Shown here in pieces: positions 42,299 through 50,735 of a stretch of DNA of 64,000 nucleotides (its first letter is position 1; every line of letters begins with the position of its first letter). A program made the translations under genes and the position numbers. The notes beneath the pieces were generated by a model. The model ran no database searches. It was not told the DNA's origin and saw only the letters and a list, made by a program, of their open reading frames with translations. The stretch is from NCBI RefSeq assembly GCF_001245615.1, contig NZ_CWKH01000003.1, positions 496,001 to 560,000 on the forward strand, written 5' to 3'. The DNA is from Mycolicibacterium neworleansense. GTDB taxonomy: Bacteria; Actinomycetota; Actinomycetes; Mycobacteriales; Mycobacteriaceae.

Positions 42299-44347
42299 AT
42301 GTCACAGCCCACTCCTCCCCGTCTGCACAAAGCCAAGGCAGCAGCCACCGCGGCAGCGATCGTCGCGACGACGGCAGCGTTGACCGCAGGCGTCGCGTCC
42401 TCCGCGCCGGAAGCGCTGGCGGCCCACAACCGCAGTGTGCAAGCGGATGTCGAGCTGACCGCGTCATCCGATATCGGCAAGATCCCGGACATCGTCGGTC
42501 TCTACGGAGTGGGCCCGATCTTCTGGACCGCGCAGGCGCTCGGTATCACGCCCGAGAACGTGATCCAGGCCGCCGGAGGATTGACCGGCAATACAGCCTT
42601 GGCCGACACCGTCATTGGGCTGCTGAACCTGCTCGACGCGATCTCACCGATCGAGGCCGGCGTCAAGGGACCGATGCCCAGCGATGTGTACAACGCAGTC
42701 AATGGGCTGGACTACACGCTCACCGGACTCGCCAAGATGTTCGGCCTCGACCAGGTGCCCTTCATCGATCAGACCCTCGCAGCACTGGTCAAGCAGTGGC
42801 CCATCCTGAATCAGCGCCGTTCGGTCATCTTGTCCGAGAGCCTTGGCGGGCTGACCACGTCGCTGGCGTATCGCGACATGATCAATGCGGTGCAGTCCAA
42901 TGACCCGGACTGGGGCAACGGCGTCACCGGTCAGTGGTTGATCTTCGTCAACAACCCCAGCCGCCCCGGCGGTGGATTGTTCGCCCTGGCAACACCTTTG
43001 ACCAACCTGTTCGGCTTGAATCTCACCACTCCGGACGCGGGCAGCTATACCAATGAGGACGCCAACGGCGGCAAGATCACCAAGGTTCTCAACACCTCGA
43101 TCCTCGACATCACCTGGGCGTACAACCCGCTGTCCGACGCGCCCACCACGCTGAACCCACTGGCCTGGGCCAACGCGGCCGCCGCCGGGGTGTTCCTGAC
43201 TTATCTCCTGCCCGACGAGGACAACAACATCGGCAACCATGTGCTGCCGAAGTTGATCAGCGGCATCGCCGATGGCGTGAAGGTGATGATCGACCCCACC
43301 GGTGGCCAAGGCGTGCAGATGATCCCGGTCATCGGCGACTTGCTGAAACTCTTCAACGTGAACTTCCTCGACTTCCCGGGCAACGCCACGTACATCACCT
43401 ACGACTCGGGCAATCTCCCGTTGCTCGAGCCGTTCCGGGTGGTTCCTCATCTGGCCAACCTTGTTCCCGGCGTTCACATCCCGACGCCGTTGACTGACAG
43501 CGTCGAAGACGCGCTGCGAAAGCTGGTCAACATGGGCTACCAGGACGTCAACCCTGACACACTGGAGCGCACGTTCAACGAGGCCGGTGAGCAGGCCTAC
43601 CTGTGGCACTCTCCGCTCACCCCCACGCAGCAGCTGGCCGCCAATGAGATCGTGTTCGACGCGCTGATCGACGGCATTCAGAAGAACGCGCTGAACCCGG
43701 ACGCCTGGGTCGCGAAAGTTCCGGGCGCGGACTCCTCGCCGATCGTAAAGAACGCCGTGACAGTGGCGGTTGCCAAGGCCATGAGCGATGCACTCGAAGC
43801 CGTCCAGGACGGTGCGGATCCGGTGTTCGACGCGGTCGAGAAGGGCTTGGCTCCGGTCACCCATGCTCTCGACGGGATCAACGCCCAGGTGGAAGCCGCC
43901 ATCGACAACATGATGAAGGTCAACGGATCCACCACCAACAAGCAGTCCGTCACCGCGGTTCCGTCGAGCGACGGCCTGCTCAAGACACTTGCCGTCGACG
44001 CCCCTGACACCGAGGCGGCCGCGGCCGAGGATTCCGACGCCAAGTCGGCCGCCGGCAAGGACGTGCTCAAAGCCCTTGGTGTGGACAAGGATTCGCTGCA
44101 GACCAAGGCGAAGTCCCGTGCCAAGGCCCGCCACGCCGCCAATGCCAGCGACCCCATCAAGAAGTCCGTCAAGGAGACGGTGGCCAAGGTGCGAGGCGCA
44201 GTCGATGACGCCGCCAAGGAAGTCAAAGGCGCCACAGATGAAGCCGCGAAGGACATCAAGGACGCCACCAAGGACTTGAAGAAGTCGCAGAAGACGAAGG
44301 CCCAGAAGAAGGCCGAAAAGAAAGAGAAGTCGGACGCGGCGGCCTAA
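42299..44347 (+). CDS. Secreted PE-PPE-domain protein with lysine-rich tail
   Basis: This 682-residue protein has an N-terminal signal-like helix (AKAAATAAAIVATTAALTAGVASSAPEALA split). A PE-PPE-like alpha/beta-hydrolase domain (about 60-330) contains the nucleophile-elbow candidate LSESLGG and FVNNPSRPGGGLF. It then has a Lys/Ala-rich histone-like tail (about 590-682, repeats such as KSVKETVAKVRGA and AAKDIKDATKDLKK). It has no PE or PPE N-terminal domain. The basic tail may bind nucleic acid, acidic polymer or the cell wall. ATG 42299. Confidence 0.75.
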   Translation: MSQPTPPRLHKAKAAATAAAIVATTAALTAGVASSAPEALAAHNRSVQADVELTASSDIGKIPDIVGLYGVGPIFWTAQALGITPENVIQAAGGLTGNTALADTVIGLLNLLDAISPIEAGVKGPMPSDVYNAVNGLDYTLTGLAKMFGLDQVPFIDQTLAALVKQWPILNQRRSVILSESLGGLTTSLAYRDMINAVQSNDPDWGNGVTGQWLIFVNNPSRPGGGLFALATPLTNLFGLNLTTPDAGSYTNEDANGGKITKVLNTSILDITWAYNPLSDAPTTLNPLAWANAAAAGVFLTYLLPDEDNNIGNHVLPKLISGIADGVKVMIDPTGGQGVQMIPVIGDLLKLFNVNFLDFPGNATYITYDSGNLPLLEPFRVVPHLANLVPGVHIPTPLTDSVEDALRKLVNMGYQDVNPDTLERTFNEAGEQAYLWHSPLTPTQQLAANEIVFDALIDGIQKNALNPDAWVAKVPGADSSPIVKNAVTVAVAKAMSDALEAVQDGADPVFDAVEKGLAPVTHALDGINAQVEAAIDNMMKVNGSTTNKQSVTAVPSSDGLLKTLAVDAPDTEAAAAEDSDAKSAAGKDVLKALGVDKDSLQTKAKSRAKARHAANASDPIKKSVKETVAKVRGAVDDAAKEVKGATDEAAKDIKDATKDLKKSQKTKAQKKAEKKEKSDAAA

Positions 44348-44387
44348 TCGCTGACAGCCCCGGGGGCGCGTCGGTAGCGTGGCCAGC

Positions 44388-45149
44388 ATGCCACGCACTG
44401 TGCTCGTCACCGGGGCGACCGGCACTCTCGGCCACCATGTCGTACCAGAGGCGACCGAGGCCGGTCATCAGGTGCGCGCGCTGAGCCGGCGGGACCGCGT
44501 CGGCTACACGGGCGTTCATTGGCACCAGGCCGACCTGCTCAAGCCTGACAGTCTGGCTGCCGCCCTCGATGGCGTGGACGTCGTCGTCCACTGCGCCACT
44601 CAAGCGACCGGCAGTAAGGACATCAGGGCTGCCCGGAACCTGATCGAGGCCGCGCGACGCAACGGCGTCGGGCACCTCATCTACATCTCGATCGTCGGGA
44701 TCGAGGACATCCCGCTTCCTTACTACAAGACGAAATTGCGGGTCGAGCAGGCGCTGGAATCGTCCGGTGTCGGGCACACGATCCTGCGCGCCACACAGTT
44801 CCACGAGCTAATCGAAAAGACGTTCTCGGTACAGCGATTCTCGCCCTTCTTGTGGGCACTGCGGGGCGTCCGATTTCAGCCCATCGACACCCGCGATGTG
44901 GCCACCCGATTGGTCTCTTTGATCGATTCAGAACCGGCCGGGCGCGTGGCGGACATCGGTGGCCCGAGTATCCACAGCCACCCAGAATTGGGACAGATGT
45001 ATCTCTCAGCACACAACAGCGTGCGTCGGGTGGCCAGATTCACCCTGCCCGGTCGCATCGTCGCCGGTTACAGGTCGGGAGCCAATCTGACCCCGGAAAA
45101 CGCCGTCGACGGCGCATCGTTCCAGGACTATCTGGGCACGGACGCGTAG
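44388..45149 (+). CDS. Atypical SDR / NAD(P)-binding epimerase-like protein
   Basis: This 253-residue protein starts MPRTVLVTGATGTLGHHVV, a Rossmann GxxGxxG with NmrA/SDR-a5-like spacing. HCATQATGSKDIRAARNL and YISIVGIEDIPLPYYKTKLRVEQ follow; the YxxxK pair is present. Proteins of this type bind NAD(P)H and act as reductases or redox sensors. It has no operon partner: 40 bp separate it from the PE-PPE gene upstream, and it stands before the DUF1707 gene. Confidence 0.75.
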   Translation: MPRTVLVTGATGTLGHHVVPEATEAGHQVRALSRRDRVGYTGVHWHQADLLKPDSLAAALDGVDVVVHCATQATGSKDIRAARNLIEAARRNGVGHLIYISIVGIEDIPLPYYKTKLRVEQALESSGVGHTILRATQFHELIEKTFSVQRFSPFLWALRGVRFQPIDTRDVATRLVSLIDSEPAGRVADIGGPSIHSHPELGQMYLSAHNSVRRVARFTLPGRIVAGYRSGANLTPENAVDGASFQDYLGTDA

Positions 45150-45246
45150 CTCACCTTCGTCGCGCGGCGTCGATTGTCGCAACCATGCAGACACAGTTTG
45201 GCCATCGGTCTTGCATGTGGCAGCGATCGTCGTAGGCTCGACAGCG

Positions 45247-45828
45247 ATGAGCACTTCAGCGCCGCAGGGCAGGTCGATGCGGGCTGCCGACACCGACCGC
45301 ATTCAGGTGGCGCAGCTGCTCACTGATGCTGCCGCCGCGGGCCGGCTGCCGATGACCGAGTACGAGGACCGGCTAGCAAAGGCCTACGCGGCTGAGACGT
45401 ATGACGATTTGGCGCGGCTGAGTCGCGACCTTCCCGGCGCCGTGAACTGTTCGGCCGGCCACTGTCGCCCTGCCCCATCCACGCTGCTGTTGGCGATCAT
45501 GAGCGGGTTCGAGCGCCGCGGCCGGTGGAACGTGCCGAAGAAGCTGACGACGTTCGCACTCTTCGGTGGCGGGGTGGTCGATCTGCGCTATGCCGATTTC
45601 ACCGCCCCAGATGTCGAGGTCCGCACCTATTCCATCTTCGGCGGGCAGACCATCCTGGTGCCGCCGGAGGTGAATGTGGACCTACAAGGCGTGGGCGTGA
45701 TGGGGAACTTCGATCACAGCGTCAACGGCGACGGGACGGCCGGAGCGCCGCGTGTCCACATCCGCGGCTTCTCGCTGTGGGGCAGCGTCAGCGTCAAACG
45801 CAAGAAGCGTCGCAACCAGAGCGACTGA
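45247..45828 (+). CDS. DUF1707/LiaF-like (SHOCT-type) protein
   Basis: This 193-residue protein has the N-terminal DUF1707 domain (MRAADTDRIQVAQLLTDAAAAGRL, TEYEDRLAKAYAAETYDDLARL). The C-terminal beta-helical part resembles the LiaF/DUF2154 family (LFGGGVVDLRYADFTAPDVEV, IFGGQTILVPPEVNVDLQG). It matches Rv0966c. DUF1707 is a small DNA- or partner-binding module in actinobacterial membrane-stress genes, and the LiaF-type part links to cell-envelope antibiotic response. No membrane segment is visible. A strong terminator follows. Confidence 0.85.
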   Translation: MSTSAPQGRSMRAADTDRIQVAQLLTDAAAAGRLPMTEYEDRLAKAYAAETYDDLARLSRDLPGAVNCSAGHCRPAPSTLLLAIMSGFERRGRWNVPKKLTTFALFGGGVVDLRYADFTAPDVEVRTYSIFGGQTILVPPEVNVDLQGVGVMGNFDHSVNGDGTAGAPRVHIRGFSLWGSVSVKRKKRRNQSD

Positions 45829-45836
45829 AGACGAAA

Positions 45837-45860
45837 CGGGCGGGCCCGAAGGCCCGCCCG
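45837..45860. terminator. GC-rich terminator after the DUF1707 gene
   Basis: CGGGCGGGCC and GGCCCGCCCG form a perfect 10-bp stem with a CGAA loop, followed by CCGTTGT. It separates the convergent DUF1707 and secreted-protein genes. Confidence 0.85.
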
Positions 45861-45879
45861 CCGTTGTATCTGTTGGCTG

Positions 45880-46464
45880 TCAGCAGCTGGCAGCCTGTGC
45901 GCTCACCGAGGTCTTGGCGGTCGACGTGGTGCAGTTGGACGACACCTTGGCGGTCGAGCCCGACTTCGCAGTCGAGACCGCGGTGTTGCCACTGGCCAGC
46001 CTGGGCAGGACGCCCGGCAGATCCTTCTCGTCGGGCAGCGCGAGGCCGCGTGCCTGGAGGTCGTCGTAGTAGTACTTGCCGGCGTTGACGTTCAGCTCGC
46101 CCTTGACGACACCGTTGGTGCCGGGATCAACCTTGCCGGTCTTGGGGTCGACGATGCCCGTGCTCGTCGTCCCGTAGTTGAGGTGGTAAACCCTGCCGAG
46201 CTCGCTGTCGTCGAGGGCCTTGTTGACCGGGGTCTTCTGGTTGAAAACCTGATCGCCGACGGCCTGCGTGACGCGCACGCCCGGAGCCGGGTTGCCCAGA
46301 TCCGGGCGGCCCACGGCGTCAGCGGACGGGTTGCCGGTGTTGGTGGGTACGGCGAGCGCCATCCCGGCCGGCCCAGTCATCGCCAGCGCACCGCCCGCGA
46401 GGATCCCACCTACGAGCGTCCGACCCCGTACCGACCGCTCGGAGATCTTCCGATGTTTTGCCAT
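45880..46464 (-). CDS. Secreted mycobacterial protein of unknown function
   Basis: I do not recognise this 194-residue protein. It has a basic N-terminus and signal peptide (MAKHRKISERSVRGRTLVGG, then LAMTGPAGMALA). The mature part is low in hydrophobics and rich in Thr, Ser, Asn and Lys, with the segments VYHLNYGTTSTGIVDPKTGKVDPGTNG and YYYDDLQARG. Two cysteines (SSNC, AASC) at the C-terminus could form a disulphide. It has its own promoter region (247 bp upstream gap), with no MprA-like box. Confidence 0.65.
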   Translation of the reverse strand: MAKHRKISERSVRGRTLVGGILAGGALAMTGPAGMALAVPTNTGNPSADAVGRPDLGNPAPGVRVTQAVGDQVFNQKTPVNKALDDSELGRVYHLNYGTTSTGIVDPKTGKVDPGTNGVVKGELNVNAGKYYYDDLQARGLALPDEKDLPGVLPRLASGNTAVSTAKSGSTAKVSSNCTTSTAKTSVSAQAASC

Positions 46465-46666
46465 GCCTGTAACCTCTCGTGATTGGCGTTGCGCCGCAGC
46501 TAAATTGGGCCTATCCGGCTGACATTGCCGCTGGCCCGCCAGCGAACCTAAGGCACCACGGGCACCGGCGATAGGTAGTGGCGATGTTGTTCATTTGCTG
46601 TTCGGCACATGATCACGAGAATTCACAGCTCGTACACAGGACCCGGCCAAGAAGCGTGAAAACGCA

Positions 46667-46695
46667 ACGGCCCCCTCCGATTTGGAGGGGGCCGT
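46667..46695 (-). terminator. Terminator of the first secreted paralogue
   Basis: ACGGCCCCCTCC (46667-46678) and GGAGGGGGCCGT (46684-46695) are perfectly complementary with a five-base loop. It lies 16 bp beyond the stop of the 46712-48253 gene and is followed by a T-rich stretch on that strand. Confidence 0.85.
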
Positions 46696-46711
46696 CGTGT
46701 CGACTCAGGTG

Positions 46712-48253
46712 CTACTTGTCCTTGTTGTCTTTGGTGTCCTTGTGGTCCTTGGTGTCACCGGCGCTGTTGCCGGCCTTGGCGCCGGCGTCGGTGTCGGACT
46801 TGGCGGCTTCGTGCTTGTCGGCACCGGCCTTGGTGGTCGGCTTGAAGGCCTTCTCGAGGTTCTTCGTGGCGTTCTCGACAAACTTCTCACCGGCCGACTT
46901 CTTGCGCTCGGTGGCGCGAGACTTGGGCTCGAACTTGTTCGAAGCGCCCGCGGCGGCACCGGTGTCGGTCGTGTCAGCCGCTTCCGACTTTTCTTCGGCG
47001 GCAGGCTCTTTGACTTCCTTGACCTCTTTCTCCTCAACCTTCGGGGTGAGGCCGAGGTCCAGCTTCGGCAGCTTGGGCAGCTCGAACTTCGGAGCCTCGG
47101 GCGTGGAAACCTCGACGGCCGGTGTGCCCGTTTCGGTGCCGGTCTCGGTGGTCTCCTCGACCGTGCCCTCAACCTTGACGTCAGCTGTCTTGACGAGCTT
47201 GGAATCGACCGGAGCCTCAAGCTGCTCCGCGAGCTTCTTGAACGGCGACTCGATGTCCAGCTTGGGCGTCGGCAGACTCAGGAGCTTGCTGACGTTCGGC
47301 AGTGTCGTGGAGGTGACATCGGATTCCTCGGTGACCGCCGAATCCGCGGCGGTCTCCTCTCCGAAACCGATCTTCGACAGAAGCGATTCTGCGGGAGTCG
47401 GATTCGGGGTGGGGGTGCCCTGAGCGATGGCGTCCACGATGTAGGTGACAGCGGCGGTGATGCCGGTGTTCGCCCCGTAGCCGAAGAAGAACGAGTTGCT
47501 CAGATTCTGGGCGAATCCGCCGTCGGGCAGGTTGTCGTTCAGGATGCTGCCGACGACTGTCGCGGCTCCGCCACCGAAGAATTCGTCGACGCGCTTCGAG
47601 AGCTGCAGGCGCTGGGTCGGGTCGAACGCGTCGACGGCTGCGGCGACGATCACCGAACCGAGGTAAGCGAATTCGTTGAAGCCGGCCTCGAAGAAGATGT
47701 CATCGAGCGGCCCTATCGGCAGCAGGTTGTTGCTGAAGTAGTAAGCAAGGCCGGTGAATCCGTCCTTGCACACGGCGCCGGTCGCCGAGCAGTCACCCGG
47801 CGCGTAGACGTATTCGTTGGATTCGTTGCCGGCCGCGTCGTAGAACTGGGCACCGTCTGCCATGTCACCAACGGTGGCGGGGACAAGCGTCCCGTTGACC
47901 TTTTTATAGAGCGGCTTCTGCTCCGAGTCGACGAGCGGTGTGGTGTCCGGGGTGGTGTCCGTCGGGTTGGCGAGCTTGCCGTCGACGACGATGTAGCCGG
48001 AGGTGGGGGCGGTGGTCACGCCCTGGTAGTAGTACCCGCCGTAACCCTGGGTGAAGGCCTGCCACGCACCCTGCAGCGAGAGCGCCACCAGGTCGATCTG
48101 CTCCGCAGTCAGCGTCCGCTGAGTCGGGGCTTCCGTGCTCGAGGAAGCGACCGTAATCTCGTCACGCGGAACGAACAGTGCAGGGGTCCCGGCAACAAGC
48201 GCGCCGGCGCTGAGGAGTGCGACGCCAGTGGTGACGAGCGGACGAACTGCCAT
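46712..48253 (-). CDS. Secreted tandem paralogue A with long charged tail
   Basis: This 513-residue protein has a signal peptide at about 1-30 (MAVRPLVTTGVALLSAGALV), then an ordered domain (about 48-300) and a low-complexity tail (about 300-513) rich in Lys, Glu, Thr and Pro. The ordered domain shares LALSLQGAWQxFTQGYGG, GLAYYFSNNLLPIGP and FFFGYGANTGITA...YIVDAIAQGTPTP with the gene at 48960-50276. Two cysteines (PGDCSATGAVC) lie in a loop conserved in both. The family has no function I can name. A CTKAGAR-type box lies 71 bp upstream of the start. Confidence 0.8.
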   Translation of the reverse strand: MAVRPLVTTGVALLSAGALVAGTPALFVPRDEITVASSSTEAPTQRTLTAEQIDLVALSLQGAWQAFTQGYGGYYYQGVTTAPTSGYIVVDGKLANPTDTTPDTTPLVDSEQKPLYKKVNGTLVPATVGDMADGAQFYDAAGNESNEYVYAPGDCSATGAVCKDGFTGLAYYFSNNLLPIGPLDDIFFEAGFNEFAYLGSVIVAAAVDAFDPTQRLQLSKRVDEFFGGGAATVVGSILNDNLPDGGFAQNLSNSFFFGYGANTGITAAVTYIVDAIAQGTPTPNPTPAESLLSKIGFGEETAADSAVTEESDVTSTTLPNVSKLLSLPTPKLDIESPFKKLAEQLEAPVDSKLVKTADVKVEGTVEETTETGTETGTPAVEVSTPEAPKFELPKLPKLDLGLTPKVEEKEVKEVKEPAAEEKSEAADTTDTGAAAGASNKFEPKSRATERKKSAGEKFVENATKNLEKAFKPTTKAGADKHEAAKSDTDAGAKAGNSAGDTKDHKDTKDNKDK

Positions 48254-48959
48254 ATGGGTGGGGCCCCTTTATCTCGAGCGGGAGCCGGGTTCCTGAGAAC
48301 CCGTGCAGATACCTACGTAGAACCTTAGAAGTCCTTGAGAAGGGTAATTCCCGTCACCACCTCCCGCAACCTCTATCTACGCAGGACACGGGCCCCCGAG
48401 GCGTCCCTCCGACGCGACTTTCGCGGGGTGCTGCCGACGGATTTTTCGATGCAGACGCAACCATTCCGGGACGGTGCACGATCAGCTAATGACGAATACC
48501 GTCGCCGCGGGACGGATAAAACGCAAAGATGCGGGTTACCGCCCGTGGAATCCGCACCGCCACCCCCTACCGCATTGATCCGGCACACTTGCGTGGCTGG
48601 CCGGGCCGGCTCGGCGCAAACCCTGCCGCGAGGCGGCCCAAAGCCCTAGGTCAAGCGCATGACACTGCACCGACGATCACCGATCCAGCACGACCCGCGC
48701 CTGGGCTTCGTGTCCCGGACCGAGCCGCCGGAGACTCAGGCCCGTACGCCGGGCGAATGTTCCCATCGGAATTGGCCCGACTTGCGTTGCGAGAAAGCGG
48801 CGACGGTCGCCATTGATTCAAATCGGCTCGACGGAAAAACGGAATGCCATGATTCACCGGGCACCCCGGCCTTACGCCTAGGTCAATAAGGCCAGGTCAC
48901 AGGCCCGCAGCGAACATCGGAGCGCATGAGAGAAACCTGAGATTGCGCGCCGCGTTTTA
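48254..48959. other. 706-bp gap between the secreted paralogues
   Basis: No convincing gene is seen in it. The first 130 bp (48254-48385) is the leader and promoter of paralogue A, aligning with the upstream DNA of paralogue B. The rest has scattered open frames with no start signals and no family resemblance. An 11-bp-phased CTGAGA-like repeat sits at 48926-48943, next to the paralogue B stop. Confidence 0.6.
48324..48341 (-). promoter_or_regulatory. MprA-like box upstream of secreted paralogue A
   Basis: CTTAGAA (48324-48330) and TTGAGAA (48335-48341) are direct repeats 11 bp apart, 71-88 bp upstream of the start. The same block aligns with the box of paralogue B, and further conserved bases (CACC, GCAACC, ACGC) extend to about 48380. 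Confidence 0.5.
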
Positions 48960-50276
48960 CTACTTGTCGCCGCCGTCGCCCGAGTCGTCGTCGCCACCAC
49001 CAGTGGCATTCTGGACGGCCTCTCCCAGCTTCTTCAGGAACTTGCTGCCGTTGGATTCGCCCTTCGGCCCGCCGTTACCGAACAGGATGGGCGGCGAGAC
49101 CTTGTTGCCGGTCTTGGTGTTGACGCCCGTGCTCGGCTCTTCCTTCTCCGTCGCTACCTTCTCTTTGACCTTGACCGTGGTCGTGGGCTCGGGGTCGAGC
49201 TTGAGCTCCGGCAGCTTCAGCTCCGGTGCCTTGAACTCAGGAGCCTTGGGGGCCTCGAACTTCGGGAGATCCAGCTTCGGAAGCTCGACGCCGAGCGGGT
49301 TGGCTTCGGTACCGCCTTCGAGCGGGGCCTCGGGACCCTTGACCACGTCCTCGGTGGCATCGGGCTCTTGGACGAGTGTGGTGTCTTCTGCCGCGGGCGC
49401 CTTGATGGGCAGCTTCACCAGGTTCTTGAACGGCGACTCGAACTTCGGCGTCGACAGCTTCAGCAACGACCCCGCCTCGGGCAGCTCGGTGGTCGTCACA
49501 CCCGACTCCTGCTTGGCCAGCAGCGTGGTGTCGCTGGCGCCCTCCTCCTCGGTCGAGAACAAGCCAGGGCCGGAGTCGAGCGGATTGATCAGGTTCGGCG
49601 TCGGTGTGGGGGTGCCCTGCGCAATCGCGTCCACGATGTAGGTGATCGTGGCGGTGATGCCGGTGTTGGCGCCGTATCCGAAGAAGAACGAGTTGGTCAG
49701 CCCGTAGGCGTAGCCGTCCTGGGGCAGGTTGTCCAGCAGCAGATTGCCGACGAGTTGCGTTGCGCCACCGTCGAAGAAGTCGTTGACACGTTTGGCCAGA
49801 TCGAGCCGGCCGGTCGGGTCGACGTCGTCAATTGCCTCGGCGACGACCAGTATGGCCTGACGCGCCAGTTCGGTGAAGCCGCCCTCGAAGAAGATGTTGT
49901 CCACCGGCCCCAGCGGGAGGATGTTGTCACTCAGGTAGTACGCCAACCCCGGGAAGCCATCCAGGCACTCCGCCCCTTCTGCGGTGCAGTCGCCCGGGGC
50001 GTCCTCGTAAATCGGCTCTTCGGTCACCGGGTCGTAGCCAACGATCACCTGGCCCGGGATATAGATGCCGCCGTAACCTTGGGTGAACGACTGCCAGGCG
50101 CCCTGCAGTGACAGCGCGAGCAGGCGGATCTGTTCCTGCGTCAGCTTTTGCGGGGCCGGAGCCTCGGCCGCGACGGTGATTTCGCTCCGGGGCACGAACA
50201 GCGCCGGCGTCGTGGCGATGAGTGCGCCGGCGCTCAGAAGTGCCGCACCCGTGGTGACGAGCGGACGTACAGCCAT
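48960..50276 (-). CDS. Secreted tandem paralogue B with long charged tail
   Basis: This 438-residue protein has a signal peptide of almost the same sequence as paralogue A (MAVRPLVTTGAALLSAGAL). Its ordered domain (about 40-245) contains LALSLQGAWQSFTQGYGGIY, GLAYYLSDNILPLGPVDNIF and FFFGYGANTGITATITYIVD. The tail (about 250-438) carries Lys-Leu-Pro-Glu repeats (LPKLDLPKFEAPKAPEFKAPE, split) and a C-terminal acidic Gly/Asp run. The conserved cysteine loop is PGDCTAEGAEC. Proteins with such tails may associate with the cell wall. It is in tandem with A and shares its upstream element. Confidence 0.8.
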   Translation of the reverse strand: MAVRPLVTTGAALLSAGALIATTPALFVPRSEITVAAEAPAPQKLTQEQIRLLALSLQGAWQSFTQGYGGIYIPGQVIVGYDPVTEEPIYEDAPGDCTAEGAECLDGFPGLAYYLSDNILPLGPVDNIFFEGGFTELARQAILVVAEAIDDVDPTGRLDLAKRVNDFFDGGATQLVGNLLLDNLPQDGYAYGLTNSFFFGYGANTGITATITYIVDAIAQGTPTPTPNLINPLDSGPGLFSTEEEGASDTTLLAKQESGVTTTELPEAGSLLKLSTPKFESPFKNLVKLPIKAPAAEDTTLVQEPDATEDVVKGPEAPLEGGTEANPLGVELPKLDLPKFEAPKAPEFKAPELKLPELKLDPEPTTTVKVKEKVATEKEEPSTGVNTKTGNKVSPPILFGNGGPKGESNGSKFLKKLGEAVQNATGGGDDDSGDGGDK

Positions 50277-50345
50277 ATGGTGAGCCCCTTACATAGAGGA
50301 CGAAAAACGGCCGTTTCCGAGAATCCGCATCAACGCCGGCGGCAA

Positions 50346-50363
50346 CTTAGAAACTCCTGAGAA
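50346..50363 (-). promoter_or_regulatory. MprA-like box upstream of secreted paralogue B
   Basis: CTTAGAA (50346-50352) and CTGAGAA (50357-50363) are direct repeats 11 bp apart, 70-87 bp upstream of the ATG. This is the same distance as in paralogue A and the same orientation as upstream of mprA and pepD. Confidence 0.55.
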
Positions 50364-50598
50364 TGCTAAGTGGCGACACCTTCTCCTGCAACCGATACGC
50401 GTCAATATTCATCCGACTTTCGCGCCGGATGTAGTGACACAAACCGTATTGTCACGATCGGCAATTCGCGACGATCGGAGCGGGGGCTTCCGCTCAGTGT
50501 GAGCTACTGCCCCGCAGGTCGCCGCCCATCCCGTTCGCAGTGAGCCTTGGCGGACCAATGGCCCGAGCTTATTTGATTGCGAATGCAATGAATCGAAA

Positions 50599-50648
50599 GT
50601 TGCGACGCCGCAACACCGCGATTATTGTTGCGTTACGCAATAGTTGCG
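50599..50648. repeat. Clustered GTTGCG palindromes in the 459-bp gap
   Basis: Within 50277-50735, which holds no gene that I can support, GTTGCG-ACGC-CGCAAC (50599-50614) and TTGCGT-T-ACGCAA (50628-50640) are perfect inverted repeats. A third GTTGCG is at 50643-50648. The block is AT-rich and lies just past the stop of the PE-PPE gene at 50736. It could be an operator array or RNA hairpins. Confidence 0.5.
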
Positions 50649-50735
50649 CGGCGGAAAGGCAGCATGTCTTGGACGGCTCCACTTATTGCCGATGCAATTG
50701 ACGGGCGCCATATTGAGCGTTTGAACGATTGCTTA

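Noticed and set aside
46682..48328. Plus-strand open frame covering all of secreted paralogue A.
   Set aside because: The minus-strand gene has a signal peptide, a paralogue with matching motifs and its own terminator; the plus frame is a mirror of its repeats.
48335..48900. Small open frames in the 706-bp gap.
   Set aside because: None has a ribosome binding site, and the products are Pro/Arg-rich with no continuity across related DNA that I can see.
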